NCBI RefSeq assembly: GCF_000091545.1
Contig: NC_006461.1
Location: 1,042,705 to 1,106,704, forward strand
Source: Thermus thermophilus HB8
Lineage (GTDB): Bacteria; Deinococcota; Deinococci; Deinococcales; Thermaceae
Direction: 5' to 3'
Length of the DNA: 64,000 nt
Positions 16,601 to 26,753 of this stretch are shown piece by piece (positions within the stretch are counted from its first letter, which is position 1; every line of letters starts with the position of its first letter). The position numbers and the translations under genes were made by a program. The notes under the pieces were generated by a model. That model saw nothing but the letters and a program-made list of their open reading frames with translations. It was not told the DNA's origin and ran no database searches.

Positions 16601-17440
16601 GTGAAGGCCCTGCGGGCCCTCGGCCTCCTCCTCCTCCTCGGCCTCGCCCTCGGGCAGAAAAGCGGGGGCGGGGTCGGGGGCAGGCCCTACGTGCCCTCCA
16701 CCCCGCCGCCCATGAGCCCGGGGCCCGCCCCAGTCTACCCCACCCCCGCGCCCTACTACCCCGTCCCCGGACCGGTGTACGTGTACCCCGGGGGCGGGGG
16801 AAGCCTAGGGACGGCGCCGGTCCTCGTCTTCTTCGGCCTCGCCCTGGTGGCCTTCCTCATGGTCCGGGGGCTGAGCCGGGCCGGGGAGGAAGGGCCCAGG
16901 GCCAGCGTGGGCCGCCTGCGCCTCGCCCTCCTCCTCAGCCCCGGGGTGCAGCGGGCCCTGAGGCGCCTCGCCGAGGAGGCGGACACCACCACGGCCAAGG
17001 GGCTTGCGGACCTCCTGGACGAGGTGGCCCTGGTCCTCCTCCGGGAAGCCCCCGCCTGGCGCTTCGCAAGCTACGAGGCGCGGGAAGGAACGGAGGAAGA
17101 GGTCCTGGGCCAGTTTGACGCCTGGATGCTGGAGGACCGGAGCACCTACCGGGAGACCTTCCGGCACTTTGAGGGGAAGAAGGTGGAGGCGGCCTACACC
17201 CCCAAGGTGGAGCCGGGCGGACGCTACCTGGTGGCCTCCCTCGTCCTCGCCGTCCGGGGAAGCCTGCCCCCCGGGGGGCCTTTGGACCGGGGAAAGGCGA
17301 GGGAGGTCCTCCTCGCCTTCGCCGCCACCACCCCCTTCACCCTCCTCGCCTTCCACCTGGCCTGGACGCCGGAGAAGGAGGGCGAGGGCCTCACGGAGGA
17401 GGAGCTCCTCGCCCTCTACCCAAATCTGGAAAAGCTCTAA
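16601..17440 (+). CDS. DUF1517 family membrane-anchored protein
   Basis: This 279-residue protein of unknown function has an N-terminal signal (LRALGLLLLLGLALGQ), a Gly/Pro/Tyr-rich low-complexity stretch with PVYPTPAPYYPVPGPVYVYP-like repeats, one membrane helix (TAPVLVFFGLALVAFLMV), then a soluble domain with VGRLRLALLLSPGVQRALRRLA and EEADTTTAKGLADLLDEVALVLL. The last two segments match DUF1517, found in cyanobacteria, plastids and other bacteria. It is divergent from lon and overlaps the convergent ldh stop by 4 bp. The role is not known. Confidence 0.75.
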   Translation: MKALRALGLLLLLGLALGQKSGGGVGGRPYVPSTPPPMSPGPAPVYPTPAPYYPVPGPVYVYPGGGGSLGTAPVLVFFGLALVAFLMVRGLSRAGEEGPRASVGRLRLALLLSPGVQRALRRLAEEADTTTAKGLADLLDEVALVLLREAPAWRFASYEAREGTEEEVLGQFDAWMLEDRSTYRETFRHFEGKKVEAAYTPKVEPGGRYLVASLVLAVRGSLPPGGPLDRGKAREVLLAFAATTPFTLLAFHLAWTPEKEGEGLTEEELLALYPNLEKL

Positions 17441-18369
17441 AACCCCAGGGCGAAGGCCGCCTCCTTGAGGATCTCGGCGCTCCGCCGCAAGGCCTCCCGC
17501 TCCTCCGGGCTCAGGCTCGGGTAGACGGTCCCCTCCACGCCCCCCGCGCCCAGGATGCGGGGCAGGGAGAGGCTCACCTCCAAGACCCCCTCCACCTCGG
17601 GGGTGAAGGCGCTCACGGTGTACACCCCCTTTTCGTCGGTGAGGATGGCCCGCACAAGCCGGGCGAGGCCCGCCCCGATGCCGTAGTAGGTGGCCCCCTT
17701 CCCCTCAATGATCCGGTAGGCGGCCCGGCGGACCCCTTCGTCAATGCGGGCCCGGTCCTCCGGGGAAAGGGCCCGCCCCCGGGCCTCGGCGAACTCCAGG
17801 AGGGGCACCCCGCCCACCTGGGCGCTGGACCAGACCAGCACCTCCGAGTCCCCGTGCTCCCCCAGCACGTAGGCGTGGACCGACTGGGGGGCCACCCGGA
17901 GGTACTCCGCCAGAAGGGCCCGGAAGCGGGCCGTGTCCAGGATCGTCCCCGAGCCCACCACCCGCCCCGGGGGCAGGCCGGAGAGGCGGTAGGCCACCTG
18001 GGTCATCACGTCCACCGGGTTCGTGGCCACGAGGAGCACCGCCTCCGGGGCCGCCTCTAAAACCCGGGGCACCACCTGGGCGAAGACCTGGGCGTTGCGG
18101 TCCAGAAGCTGCAGGCGGGTCTCCCCGGGGCGCTGGGCCACCCCGGCGGCGAGCACCACCGCCCGGGCCCCCTCGAGGTCCCCGTACGACCCCGCCCGCA
18201 CCCAGACCGGGTGGGCGAAGGGCGTGGCGTGGAGGATGTCCTCGGCGTGGGCCTGGGCCAGCTTCCGGTCCAGGTCCACGAGGACCACCTCCCGCGCCAC
18301 GCCGAGGAGGGCCAGGGCGTAGGCGGTGGCGCTCCCCACCATGCCGCTTCCCACGATGCCGACCTTCAT
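17437..18369 (-). CDS. ldh: L-lactate dehydrogenase
   Basis: The 310-residue NAD-dependent enzyme interconverts pyruvate and lactate. The Rossmann start VGIVGSGMVGSATA is followed by VDLD, an NAD-selective acidic residue. The substrate loop AGVAQRPGETR has Gln at the position that separates lactate from malate dehydrogenases (malate enzymes have Arg). DTARFR supplies the substrate-binding Arg, and LGEHGDSEV contains the catalytic His. It is monocistronic, with a leaderless start (TATACT ending 6 nt before the ATG) that overlaps the opposing promoter of the esterase operon. Confidence 0.95.
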   Translation of the reverse strand: MKVGIVGSGMVGSATAYALALLGVAREVVLVDLDRKLAQAHAEDILHATPFAHPVWVRAGSYGDLEGARAVVLAAGVAQRPGETRLQLLDRNAQVFAQVVPRVLEAAPEAVLLVATNPVDVMTQVAYRLSGLPPGRVVGSGTILDTARFRALLAEYLRVAPQSVHAYVLGEHGDSEVLVWSSAQVGGVPLLEFAEARGRALSPEDRARIDEGVRRAAYRIIEGKGATYYGIGAGLARLVRAILTDEKGVYTVSAFTPEVEGVLEVSLSLPRILGAGGVEGTVYPSLSPEEREALRRSAEILKEAAFALGF

Positions 18370-18384
18370 GGGTAGAGTATACCC
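18370..18384. promoter_or_regulatory. Overlapping divergent leaderless promoters, ldh and esterase operon
   Basis: Only 15 bp separate the two start codons. Plus-strand TAGAGT (18373-18378) ends 6 nt before GTG 18385. Minus-strand TATACT (18381-18376) ends 6 nt before ATG 18369. The two -10 hexamers share bases 18376-18378, so simultaneous open complexes seem impossible. Each -35 must lie inside the opposite coding sequence. Confidence 0.65.
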
Positions 18385-19323
18385 GTGGTACGGGTAGGAC
18401 GAAGGAGCGCCACCTTTTACCCGCCGGAAGGGGCCGCCGCCCTCATCGGAGACTTCACCGACTGGGAGAGGAACCCCATCCCCCTCGAGGGCCCCCTCAC
18501 CCTGGAGTTCCCCGAAGGAGCGTACGTGGAGTACGCCTTCCTGGACCGGGAGGGAAGGCCCTTTCCCGACCCCGACAACCCCGAGAAGGCCGAAAACCCG
18601 TGGTGGAGCTATCCCAGGGCCATAAAGCTTCCCGGCTTCCGCTACGAGGCCCCGCCCGCTCCCAAGGAGGAGCCCAAGGTGCACCGCCACCGCCTGGGGG
18701 AGAGGCGCTTTTACGTGGCGGAGACGGGGCCCTCCCCAAAGGCCACGGTGGTGGCCCAGGACGGGGTGGCCTTCTACCGCACCGCGGGGTTGCACAAGGT
18801 GGCGCGGGCGCTCTTTGAGGCGGGGGAGATTCCCCCGGTGCGCCTCGTCTTCGTGGAACCCATAGACCGGAACACCGAGTACCGCTTCAACGAGGCCTAC
18901 GAGGCGGAGTTCCACCGGGTGCTGGAAGAGGTGGAAGGGGCCTACGGCCCCCTGAACGAGCTGGTCCTGGTGGGGGCCTCCTTGGGGGGGCTTTTCTCCT
19001 TGTGGCAGGCCTGGAGGCACCCCGAGCGCTTCCCCAAGGTCCTCGCCCTCTCCCCCGCCCTCAAGGCCCACCCCGGGGGGAAAGACGCCTACCGGGACGA
19101 GGAGTGGCTTCTTGCCCGTTACGCCGAGGCCAGGCGCCTTCCCCGGGTCTACGTGGAGGTGGGGCTTTTGGAGTGGCTTTTGGGGCCCAACCGCCGCCTC
19201 GCCGCCCTTTTCGCCGACAAAAAGGTCCCCCACGCCTACCGGGAAAGGCCTTCGGGGCACAACTGGGTCACCTGGAAGCAGGCCCTGGCCCCGGGGCTGC
19301 GCTACCTCTTGGGGCCGCAATGA
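18385..19323 (+). CDS. Putative esterase with N-terminal E-set (CBM48-like) domain
   Basis: The 312-residue protein has a short N-terminal early-set domain (ATFYPPEGAAALIGDFTDW), as in enterochelin-esterase-like proteins, and then an alpha/beta-hydrolase of the esterase D/Fes type. GASLGGLFS carries the nucleophilic Ser, and the PSGHNW segment near the C terminus likely carries the catalytic His. It lacks a signal peptide, so it is cytoplasmic. The ATGA overlap with the TerC gene makes it first in a three-gene operon. The natural ester substrate is unknown. Confidence 0.75.
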   Translation: MVRVGRRSATFYPPEGAAALIGDFTDWERNPIPLEGPLTLEFPEGAYVEYAFLDREGRPFPDPDNPEKAENPWWSYPRAIKLPGFRYEAPPAPKEEPKVHRHRLGERRFYVAETGPSPKATVVAQDGVAFYRTAGLHKVARALFEAGEIPPVRLVFVEPIDRNTEYRFNEAYEAEFHRVLEEVEGAYGPLNELVLVGASLGGLFSLWQAWRHPERFPKVLALSPALKAHPGGKDAYRDEEWLLARYAEARRLPRVYVEVGLLEWLLGPNRRLAALFADKKVPHAYRERPSGHNWVTWKQALAPGLRYLLGPQ

Positions 19324-19994
19324 GCGGAGAGGACCTCCTGGTGCTTTTCTCCGTGGCGGCCCTCGAGGTCCTGCTCTCCGGGGACAACGCCCTGGTCCTG
19401 GCGGTGATGGTGCGGCCCCTCCCTCCCCACCTCCGGGCCCGGGCCCTCCTCTACGGCCTGCTTGGGGCCTACCTCCTTAGGGGCCTCGCCCTCCTCTTCG
19501 CCGTCTTCCTGATCCGGCTCTGGTGGGCCCAGGTCCTCGGGGGGCTCTACCTCGTCTACCTCATGGTCCGGCACTTCCGCAACCACCCCGAGGGGAAGCC
19601 CCTCCCCGAGGCCTCGGCGAAGACGTTCTGGCGGGTGGTCCTCCTGATCAACCTGGTGGACCTGGCCTTCGCCGTGGACTCCATCCTCGCGGTGGTGGCC
19701 TTCTCCAAAGACTTCCTCCTCGCGTTCCTCGGGGTAGCCCTGGGGATCCTCTTCATCCGCCTCCTGGCGGGCTCGGTGGTGGTCCTGATGGAGCGCTTTC
19801 CCGGGCTGGAGAAGGTGGCCTACGCCCTGGTGGGCTGGGCCGGGGTCAAACTCTTCCTGGAGGGCACCCACACCCTCGCCCACCTCCTCCACCGCCCCGG
19901 ACTCGCCCTCGCCCTCCCCAAGGCGGTCTTCCGGGGAGGGACCTGCCTCATCCTCACCGTAGGGGGCCTCCTCGCCTTCCGCAAGGATGCCTAA
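19320..19994 (+). CDS. TerC family integral membrane protein
   Basis: The 224-residue protein has about seven hydrophobic helices and the two TerC signature segments: EVLLSGDNALVLAVM near the N terminus and LVDLAFAVDSILAVVAF in the middle. Their acidic residues sit in membrane helices, as expected for metal binding. TerC proteins have been linked to tellurite resistance and, in other bacteria, to metal export or metalation of secreted enzymes. The start overlaps the esterase stop, and the end overlaps the methyltransferase start by 8 bp. Confidence 0.88.
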   Translation: MSGEDLLVLFSVAALEVLLSGDNALVLAVMVRPLPPHLRARALLYGLLGAYLLRGLALLFAVFLIRLWWAQVLGGLYLVYLMVRHFRNHPEGKPLPEASAKTFWRVVLLINLVDLAFAVDSILAVVAFSKDFLLAFLGVALGILFIRLLAGSVVVLMERFPGLEKVAYALVGWAGVKLFLEGTHTLAHLLHRPGLALALPKAVFRGGTCLILTVGGLLAFRKDA

Positions 19995-20512
19995 GGACTG
20001 GGACGCCTTCTACCGCAACGCCCCGGAAGACCGCCCCCCGGCCTTCGTGGTGCGGGCCTACGGCCCCTTCGTCCCCCAGGGTCCCGTGTTGGACCTGGCG
20101 GGGGGCCTGGGGCGGAACGCCCGTTACTTCCTGCAAAGGGGCCACCCCGTGGTCCTGGTGGAAAGGAGCCGGGAAGCCCTAAGGCGGCTTTCGGGCACGC
20201 CGGGCCTTACCCTGGTGGCCCTGGACCTGGAAGGGGCGGACGCCCCCCAAAGCCTCCCCCAGGGGCCCTTCGCCGGGATCGTGATGGCCTACTACGTGAA
20301 CCGCCCCCTCCTCCAAGGCCTCGCCCCCCTCCTCCTCCCCGGGGGGCTGGTGCTTGTGGAGGGCTTCTCCCGGAAGGAGGCCCTGAGGCGGGGAAGGCCC
20401 CATAGTCCCTTCTACTGGGAAGGGGAAGAACTCCTCACCCCTCCCCCGGGCCTGGCCTTAAGGGCCTTTGGGGAGGGGTGGATGGAAGGGTACCGGGTCT
20501 ACGCCGTCTACC

Positions 20513-20523
<11 letters not shown>
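19987..20523 (+). CDS. Class I SAM-dependent methyltransferase (TehB-like)
   Basis: This small 178-residue methyltransferase begins WDAFYRNAPEDRPPAFV, a start common in TehB-like proteins. It has SAM-binding motif I VLDLAGGLGRNARYF, an acidic residue in LVERS after strand 2, and a C-terminal GGLVLVEGFSRKE segment. It overlaps the TerC gene by 8 bp and converges on the Fe-S oxidoreductase gene with an 11-bp overlap. TerC and TehB-like families are both historically tied to tellurium resistance, but nothing here shows that activity. Confidence 0.75.
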
Positions 20524-22498
<1,975 letters not shown>

Positions 22499-22522
22499 GG
22501 GCTCCACCTCCTTATACTCGGT

Positions 22523-22553
22523 AAAAGTTTACCCCATACCCCAGGCTTGGCAA
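22523..22553 (-). promoter_or_regulatory. Promoter of the Fe-S oxidoreductase gene with a motif shared with accB
   Basis: On the minus strand TTGCCA (22553-22548), a 16-nt spacer and TAAACT (22531-22526) form a good promoter. Plus-strand bases 22523-22539 read AAAAGTTTACCCCATAC, which differs at one position from the accB upstream region (26676-26692). Confidence 0.6.
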
Positions 22554-22558
22554 GAGCG

Positions 22559-22564
22559 TACAAT
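22559..22564 (+). promoter_or_regulatory. -10 TACAAT of the 67-residue membrane protein gene
   Basis: TACAAT ends 8 nt before ATG 22573. It is divergent from the Fe-S oxidoreductase promoter within a 74-bp gap. Confidence 0.4.
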
Positions 22565-22572
22565 GGCCTGCC

Positions 22573-22776
22573 ATGGAGACGGCGGCCTTTCTCCTCATGG
22601 CTTTCTTCGGGCTTCTGAACCTCTGGGTGTTCCATCGCTTCCGCAGGCCCCTCCTGCCCCTGGTGGCGGCCCTCTTCGTGAGCTTCTTCGCCTTCTTCCT
22701 TTCCCCCATACTCGGCCTTGTCGCCTTCCTCGTGGGCCAGACCCTGGCCTTTTACGCCGCGGGAAAGAGCCGATAG
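22573..22776 (+). CDS. Small two-helix membrane protein
   Basis: This 67-residue protein of unknown function has two hydrophobic segments (about 4-20 and 27-60, the second probably split) and a basic HRFRRP loop between them. The start codon is supported by the -10 just upstream. Its 3' end overlaps the convergent DUF212 gene by 25 bp. No family recognised. Confidence 0.6.
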   Translation: METAAFLLMAFFGLLNLWVFHRFRRPLLPLVAALFVSFFAFFLSPILGLVAFLVGQTLAFYAAGKSR

Positions 22777-23207
22777 GCCCCAAGGGCCACAAGCCCCCCG
22801 ATCAGGGCCCCCACCGCCACCTCCAGGTAGGTGTGCCCCAAAAGCTCCTTCAGGGGGCCCCGCTGGGGACCCAGGCGGATCACCTGGCCGAGCTCCTCCA
22901 TGAGCTGGTTGAGGAGCTGGGCGTGAAGCCCCGCCGCCCGGCGGATCCCGGCGGCGTCGTACATGACGATGAAGGCGAAGACGGCGGCCACGGCGAAGAG
23001 GCTGGTGTCAAACCCTTCCCTGAGGCCCACGCTCACCGCGAGGGCGCTCACCGTGGCGGAGTGGGTGGAGGGCATCCCCCCGGTGTCCAGGAAGCGGTGC
23101 CACTGGAAGCGCCCCTCCAGGAAGTAGTAGAGGAGGAGCTTGAGGGTCTGGGCGGTGAGGTTGGCGAGGACCGCCGTCCAGAAAACGGCGTTAGCCAGAA
23201 GCTCCAT
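22752..23207 (-). CDS. Divergent PAP2 family (DUF212) membrane protein
   Basis: The 151-residue membrane protein has the DUF212 signature: FLDTGGMPSTHSATVSALA near residue 40, FAFIVMYDAAGIRRAAGLHAQ in the middle, and LKELLGHTYLEVAVGALIG near the end. The family is distantly related to acid phosphatase/vanadium haloperoxidase-type phosphatases (the PSTHSA motif), and enzymatic activity is not established. It is the last gene of the efp-acc-nusB-folD run, and its start overlaps the folD end by 17 bp. Confidence 0.85.
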   Translation of the reverse strand: MELLANAVFWTAVLANLTAQTLKLLLYYFLEGRFQWHRFLDTGGMPSTHSATVSALAVSVGLREGFDTSLFAVAAVFAFIVMYDAAGIRRAAGLHAQLLNQLMEELGQVIRLGPQRGPLKELLGHTYLEVAVGALIGGLVALGAYRLFPAA

Positions 23208-24039
23208 GGCGCCTCAAGAGGGCGGCCTCGAGGGTGTTCCCCATGAGCATGGCCACGGTCATGGGCCCCACCCCGCCCGGCACGGGGGTGAGGGCGAAGG
23301 CCACCTCGGCCACCTCGGGGTGCACGTCGCCGAGAAGCCTCCCCTCCACGCGGTTCACGCCCACGTCCACCACGATGGCCCCCTCCCGCACCCACTCCTT
23401 CCGCACCAGGTGGGGCCGGCCCACGGCCACCACCAGGACCTGGGCCCTCCGGGTGACCTCGGGCAGGTCCTGGGTCTTGGAGTGGGCCAGGGTCACGGTG
23501 GCGTCCTCCCGCAGAAGAAGCCCCGCCAGGGGCTTTCCCACGATGTTGGACCGCCCCACCACCACCACCTCCTTGCCCCTAAGGTCCACCCCGTAGTGCT
23601 TGAGGAGACGGACCACCCCTAGGGGGGTGCAGGGGAAAAGCCCCTTTCCCCCGCTCCAAAGCCGCCCCACGTTCAGGGGGTGGAAACCGTCCACGTCCTT
23701 CAAGGGGTGGATGGCCTCGAGGACCCGCTGGGTGCGGATGTGCGGGGGGAGGGGAAGCTGGACCAGGATCCCGTCCACCTCCTCGTCGGCGTTGAGGGCG
23801 GCGATCCTTTCCAGAAGGGCCTCCTCGGGGAGGTCCTCCGGGTAGACCTCCACCTGGCTTCGGTACCCCAAAGCCCGCGCCCGCTTGTCCTTAAGCCGCA
23901 CGTAGGCCACCGAGGCCGGGTCCTCCCCGAGCCGGATCACCCGCAGGGATGGCGTGAAGGAAAGGCTACGTAGCCGGGCGCGGATCTCCTCGTAGACCGC
24001 CTCCGCCGCCTCGTGTCCCGAAAGCACCTGGGCCGCCAC
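23191..24039 (-). CDS. folD: Bifunctional methylenetetrahydrofolate dehydrogenase/cyclohydrolase
   Basis: The 282-residue FolD interconverts 5,10-methylene-, methenyl- and 10-formyl-tetrahydrofolate using NADP. Visible motifs are SVAYVRLKDKRARALG with the catalytic Lys (YxxxK), GILVQLPLP, the PLKDVDGFHPLN segment, VVVGRSNIVGKP for the cofactor site, and PVPGGVGPMTVAMLM near the end. The GTG start directly abuts the nusB stop. Confidence 0.96.
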   Translation of the reverse strand: MAAQVLSGHEAAEAVYEEIRARLRSLSFTPSLRVIRLGEDPASVAYVRLKDKRARALGYRSQVEVYPEDLPEEALLERIAALNADEEVDGILVQLPLPPHIRTQRVLEAIHPLKDVDGFHPLNVGRLWSGGKGLFPCTPLGVVRLLKHYGVDLRGKEVVVVGRSNIVGKPLAGLLLREDATVTLAHSKTQDLPEVTRRAQVLVVAVGRPHLVRKEWVREGAIVVDVGVNRVEGRLLGDVHPEVAEVAFALTPVPGGVGPMTVAMLMGNTLEAALLRRHGASG

Positions 24040-24495
24040 CTAAGCCTCCTTGGCCACCGTCTTCAGCTCCCCGGCCGCCACCCGGCGGTAGACCCGGGCG
24101 AGGACCCCGTTGACGAAGCTCCCCGAGTGCTCGCCGCCGTAGCGGTTGGCGATCTTCACCGCCACCTCAATCAAGGGCTCAAAGGGCGTGGGTTCGTAGA
24201 GCATCTCGTAGACGGCCAGGCGCAGCACGGCCAGGTCCGTCTTGGCCATCTGGCGGAAGTCCCAGCCCTCCACCGTCTCCTCGAGCACCCGGTCCACCTC
24301 CTCCTGGTGGGCCTTGTACCCCGAGAGGAGGCGCCGGGCGAAGGCCACCCCCTCCTGGTCCAGGGGCTCGGCGTACCCCTCCTCCTCCCCGCCCATCTCC
24401 TCCAGGGCGTGCTGGAAGGCCTCTTCCAGCCCCATCCCCCCCACGGTGTGGGCGAAGAGGGCCCGCATGGCCAGCTCCCTAGCCCGCCTGCGCAT
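24040..24495 (-). CDS. nusB: Transcription antitermination factor NusB
   Basis: The all-helical 151-residue protein forms the NusB-NusE (S10) complex in rRNA antitermination. Typical features are RRRARELAMRALFAHTV at the N terminus, DRVLEETVEGWDFRQMAKTDLAVLRLAVYEML and VAVKIANRYGGEHSGSFVNGVLARV. The position between asp23 and folD is the arrangement also common in Firmicutes. The start overlaps the Asp23-family gene by 17 bp. Confidence 0.95.
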   Translation of the reverse strand: MRRRARELAMRALFAHTVGGMGLEEAFQHALEEMGGEEEGYAEPLDQEGVAFARRLLSGYKAHQEEVDRVLEETVEGWDFRQMAKTDLAVLRLAVYEMLYEPTPFEPLIEVAVKIANRYGGEHSGSFVNGVLARVYRRVAAGELKTVAKEA

Positions 24496-24817
24496 GGTCC
24501 TCCTTCGGCACCACCTGGCCCACGGTGACGTTCACCGCCCGCGCCCGCCTCCCCGTGGCCAGGAAGAGGGCCTCGTCCACCTCCTGCTGCACCCGGGCGG
24601 CAAGCTCCGGGATGGCCACCCCGTAGGGCACGGCGAGCAGCAGGTCCACCACAAGCCCCTCCGGGGTAGATTCCAGCCGCACGGGCCGCCCCCGGCGGAA
24701 GACGTCCGCCAGGGAACGGGGGACGGCCTCGAGGGCCCTAACCCCCTCTATCCCCTTCAGGGCACAAAGGACCACGGCCTCGAGGGCCTGCTCGCTGATC
24801 TCGTAGTCCACCCGCAC
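24479..24817 (-). CDS. Asp23/Gls24 family envelope stress response protein
   Basis: The 112-residue protein fits the Asp23 (PF03780) family: VDYEISEQALEAVVLCALKGIEGVRALE at the N terminus, VDLLLAVPYGVAIPELAARVQQEVDEAL and VNVTVGQVV at the end. Family members are membrane-associated stress proteins of poorly known mechanism. The start is a GTG (24817) shortly after the accC stop. A second GTG two codons later is also possible. Its location between accC and nusB matches the Firmicute gene order. Confidence 0.85.
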   Translation of the reverse strand: MRVDYEISEQALEAVVLCALKGIEGVRALEAVPRSLADVFRRGRPVRLESTPEGLVVDLLLAVPYGVAIPELAARVQQEVDEALFLATGRRARAVNVTVGQVVPKEDHAQAG

Positions 24818-24827
24818 AGGCCTCAGT

Positions 24828-26165
24828 CTACATCTCCATCCGCCGGGCCACGAAGTTGGTGTACACGGCCCCCCTGCGGAAGAAGGCGTTCTGGAGGACC
24901 TTCTGGTGGAAGGGGATGGTGGTCTTGAGGCCCGGCCCCTCAATCACCGTCTCGGAGAGGGCCCGCTCCATGCGCCTTATGGCCTCCTCCCGGGTGGGGG
25001 CCCAGACGATGATCTTGGCGATGAGGCTGTCGTAGTGGGGAGGGATCTGGTAGCCGGTGTAGAGGTGGCTGTCCACCCGCACCCCGGGCCCCCCGGGGAA
25101 GAGGAGGGTTTCCACCTTGCCGATGGAGGGCCTGAAGCCCTTCTCCGGGTCCTCGGCGTTCACCCGGACCTCTATGGCATGCCCCCGGACCTGGATCTCC
25201 TCCTGCTTGAGCCAGAGCTTCTCCCCCTGGGCGATGCGGAACTGGGCCTGGACCAGGTCAATCCCCGTGATCATCTCGGTAACGGGGTGCTCCACCTGGA
25301 TGCGGGTGTTCATCTCAATGAAGTAGAAGTTCCCCTCCTTGTCCACCAGGAACTCCATCGTGCCTGCCGACACGTAGCCCACGCGCTCGGCGAGGCGCCG
25401 CGCCGCCTCGGCGATGGCCCGGCGGGTCTCCTCGGGGAGGAGGCTCGGGGCCTCCTCCAGAAGCTTCTGGTGGCGGCGCTGGATGGAGCAGTCCCGCTCC
25501 CAAAGGTGGACCACCCGTTCCCCGTCCCCCAGGACCTGGATCTCAATGTGCTTGGGCTCCTCAATGTACTTCTCCAGGTAGACGGCGGGGTTCCCGAAGG
25601 CGGCCCGGGCCTCCTCCTGGGCCTGGAGCACCGCCCGCTCCAGCTCCTCCTCCGTGTGGACCACGCGCATGCCCCGGCCCCCGCCTCCCGCGCTCGCCTT
25701 GAGGATCACGGGGTAGCCGATCTCCTGGGCCGCCCGCTTGGCCTCCTCCACGCTGCTCAGCTCGTCCGTGCCCGGCACCGTGGGCACCCCCGCCTCCCGG
25801 GCCACCTTCCTCGCCGTGGCCTTGTCCCCCAGGGCCTTCATGTTCTCCGGGGTGGGGCCGATGAAGGTGATCCCGTGCTCCCGGCACATCTCGGCGAAGG
25901 TGGCGTTCTCCGCCAGGAAGCCGTAGCCCGGATGGATGGCGTCGGCCCCGGTGACGATGGCCGCGGAGAGGATGTTGGGGATGTTGAGGTAGCTCTGCCC
26001 CGAGGGGGGCGGCCCGATGCAGATGGCCTCGTCGGCGAGGAGGACGGGAAGGCTCTTCTCGTCGGCGGTGGAGTGGGCCACCACCGTCTTGATCCCGAGC
26101 TCCCGGGCCGCCCGGATGATCCTTAAGGCGATCTCACCCCGGTTGGCGATCAGGACCTTCTTCAT
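24828..26165 (-). CDS. accC: Biotin carboxylase subunit of acetyl-CoA carboxylase
   Basis: The 445-residue AccC uses ATP and bicarbonate to carboxylate biotin on AccB, the first step of malonyl-CoA synthesis. It shows KVLIANRGEIALRIIRAARELG at the start, the ATP-grasp glycine loop KASAGGGGRGMRVV, the ERDCSIQRRHQKLLEEAPS segment, and the catalytic IEMNTRIQVEHPVTEMITGIDLV. It overlaps accB by 4 bp (ATGA). The carboxyltransferase subunits accA and accD are not in this window. Confidence 0.97.
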   Translation of the reverse strand: MKKVLIANRGEIALRIIRAARELGIKTVVAHSTADEKSLPVLLADEAICIGPPPSGQSYLNIPNILSAAIVTGADAIHPGYGFLAENATFAEMCREHGITFIGPTPENMKALGDKATARKVAREAGVPTVPGTDELSSVEEAKRAAQEIGYPVILKASAGGGGRGMRVVHTEEELERAVLQAQEEARAAFGNPAVYLEKYIEEPKHIEIQVLGDGERVVHLWERDCSIQRRHQKLLEEAPSLLPEETRRAIAEAARRLAERVGYVSAGTMEFLVDKEGNFYFIEMNTRIQVEHPVTEMITGIDLVQAQFRIAQGEKLWLKQEEIQVRGHAIEVRVNAEDPEKGFRPSIGKVETLLFPGGPGVRVDSHLYTGYQIPPHYDSLIAKIIVWAPTREEAIRRMERALSETVIEGPGLKTTIPFHQKVLQNAFFRRGAVYTNFVARRMEM

Positions 26166-26659
26166 ACCGGCTGGATAAGGAAGAGGGGCTGGCCGTACTC
26201 CACCGGCTCCCCGTTCTCCACCAGGATCTTCTTGACGATCCCCGAGACCTCGGACTCGATCTCGTTCATGAGCTTCATGGCCTCAATGATGCAGAGGACC
26301 TGCCCCTTCTCCACCCGGTCCCCCTCCTTCACGTAGGGAGGAGCGTCCGGGGCCGGAGCCCGGTAGAAGGTGCCCACGATGGGGGCCCGGACCTCCACGC
26401 ACCCCGGGCAGTCGTCCTGGGGCTCCGCCTTGGCCTGGGGCTGGGGCTCCGCCGCCGGGGCCGCCGGCGCGGGCGGGGGCGGGGCCGGCACCTCCGGGGG
26501 GGGCACAAGCACGGGGGCCTGGACCTGGGGGACGCCCACCACCTGCACCTCCCCGCCCCGCCGCACGGTGAGCTTGTAGTCCGGGGTCTCCAGGGTGAGC
26601 TCGTTCACCCCGTGCTCCACCAAGGCTTGCAGGATCTGCTTCAGCTCCTTCGGCGTCAT
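26162..26659 (-). CDS. accB: Biotin carboxyl carrier protein of acetyl-CoA carboxylase
   Basis: The 165-residue AccB has an N-terminal helical segment (MTPKELKQILQALVEHG), a long Pro/Ala-rich flexible linker, and a C-terminal biotinyl domain with the biotin Lys in IEAMKLMNEIES. A CPGC motif precedes the biotinyl domain. The ATG at 26659 follows a GAGGTG ribosome binding site. An upstream in-frame ATG is not supported. It carries the -10 and the 17-bp motif shared with the Fe-S oxidoreductase gene in the 94-bp gap after efp. Confidence 0.94.
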   Translation of the reverse strand: MTPKELKQILQALVEHGVNELTLETPDYKLTVRRGGEVQVVGVPQVQAPVLVPPPEVPAPPPPAPAAPAAEPQPQAKAEPQDDCPGCVEVRAPIVGTFYRAPAPDAPPYVKEGDRVEKGQVLCIIEAMKLMNEIESEVSGIVKKILVENGEPVEYGQPLFLIQPV

Positions 26660-26675
26660 CGGTGCACCTCGCGGG

Positions 26676-26692
26676 AAAAGCTTACCCCATAC
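26676..26692 (-). promoter_or_regulatory. accB upstream motif and -10 element
   Basis: Plus-strand AAAAGCTTACCCCATAC. On the minus strand it contains TAAGCT (26684-26679), a plausible -10 with start at 26659. There is no consensus -35 at the expected distance. It matches 16 of 17 bases of 22523-22539. Confidence 0.5.
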
Positions 26693-26753
26693 ACCCCTTA
26701 CGGATTTCTGCACCGCATCAAAATCCCGTAGAGGGGGCGGCCCCCCAGGCGGC

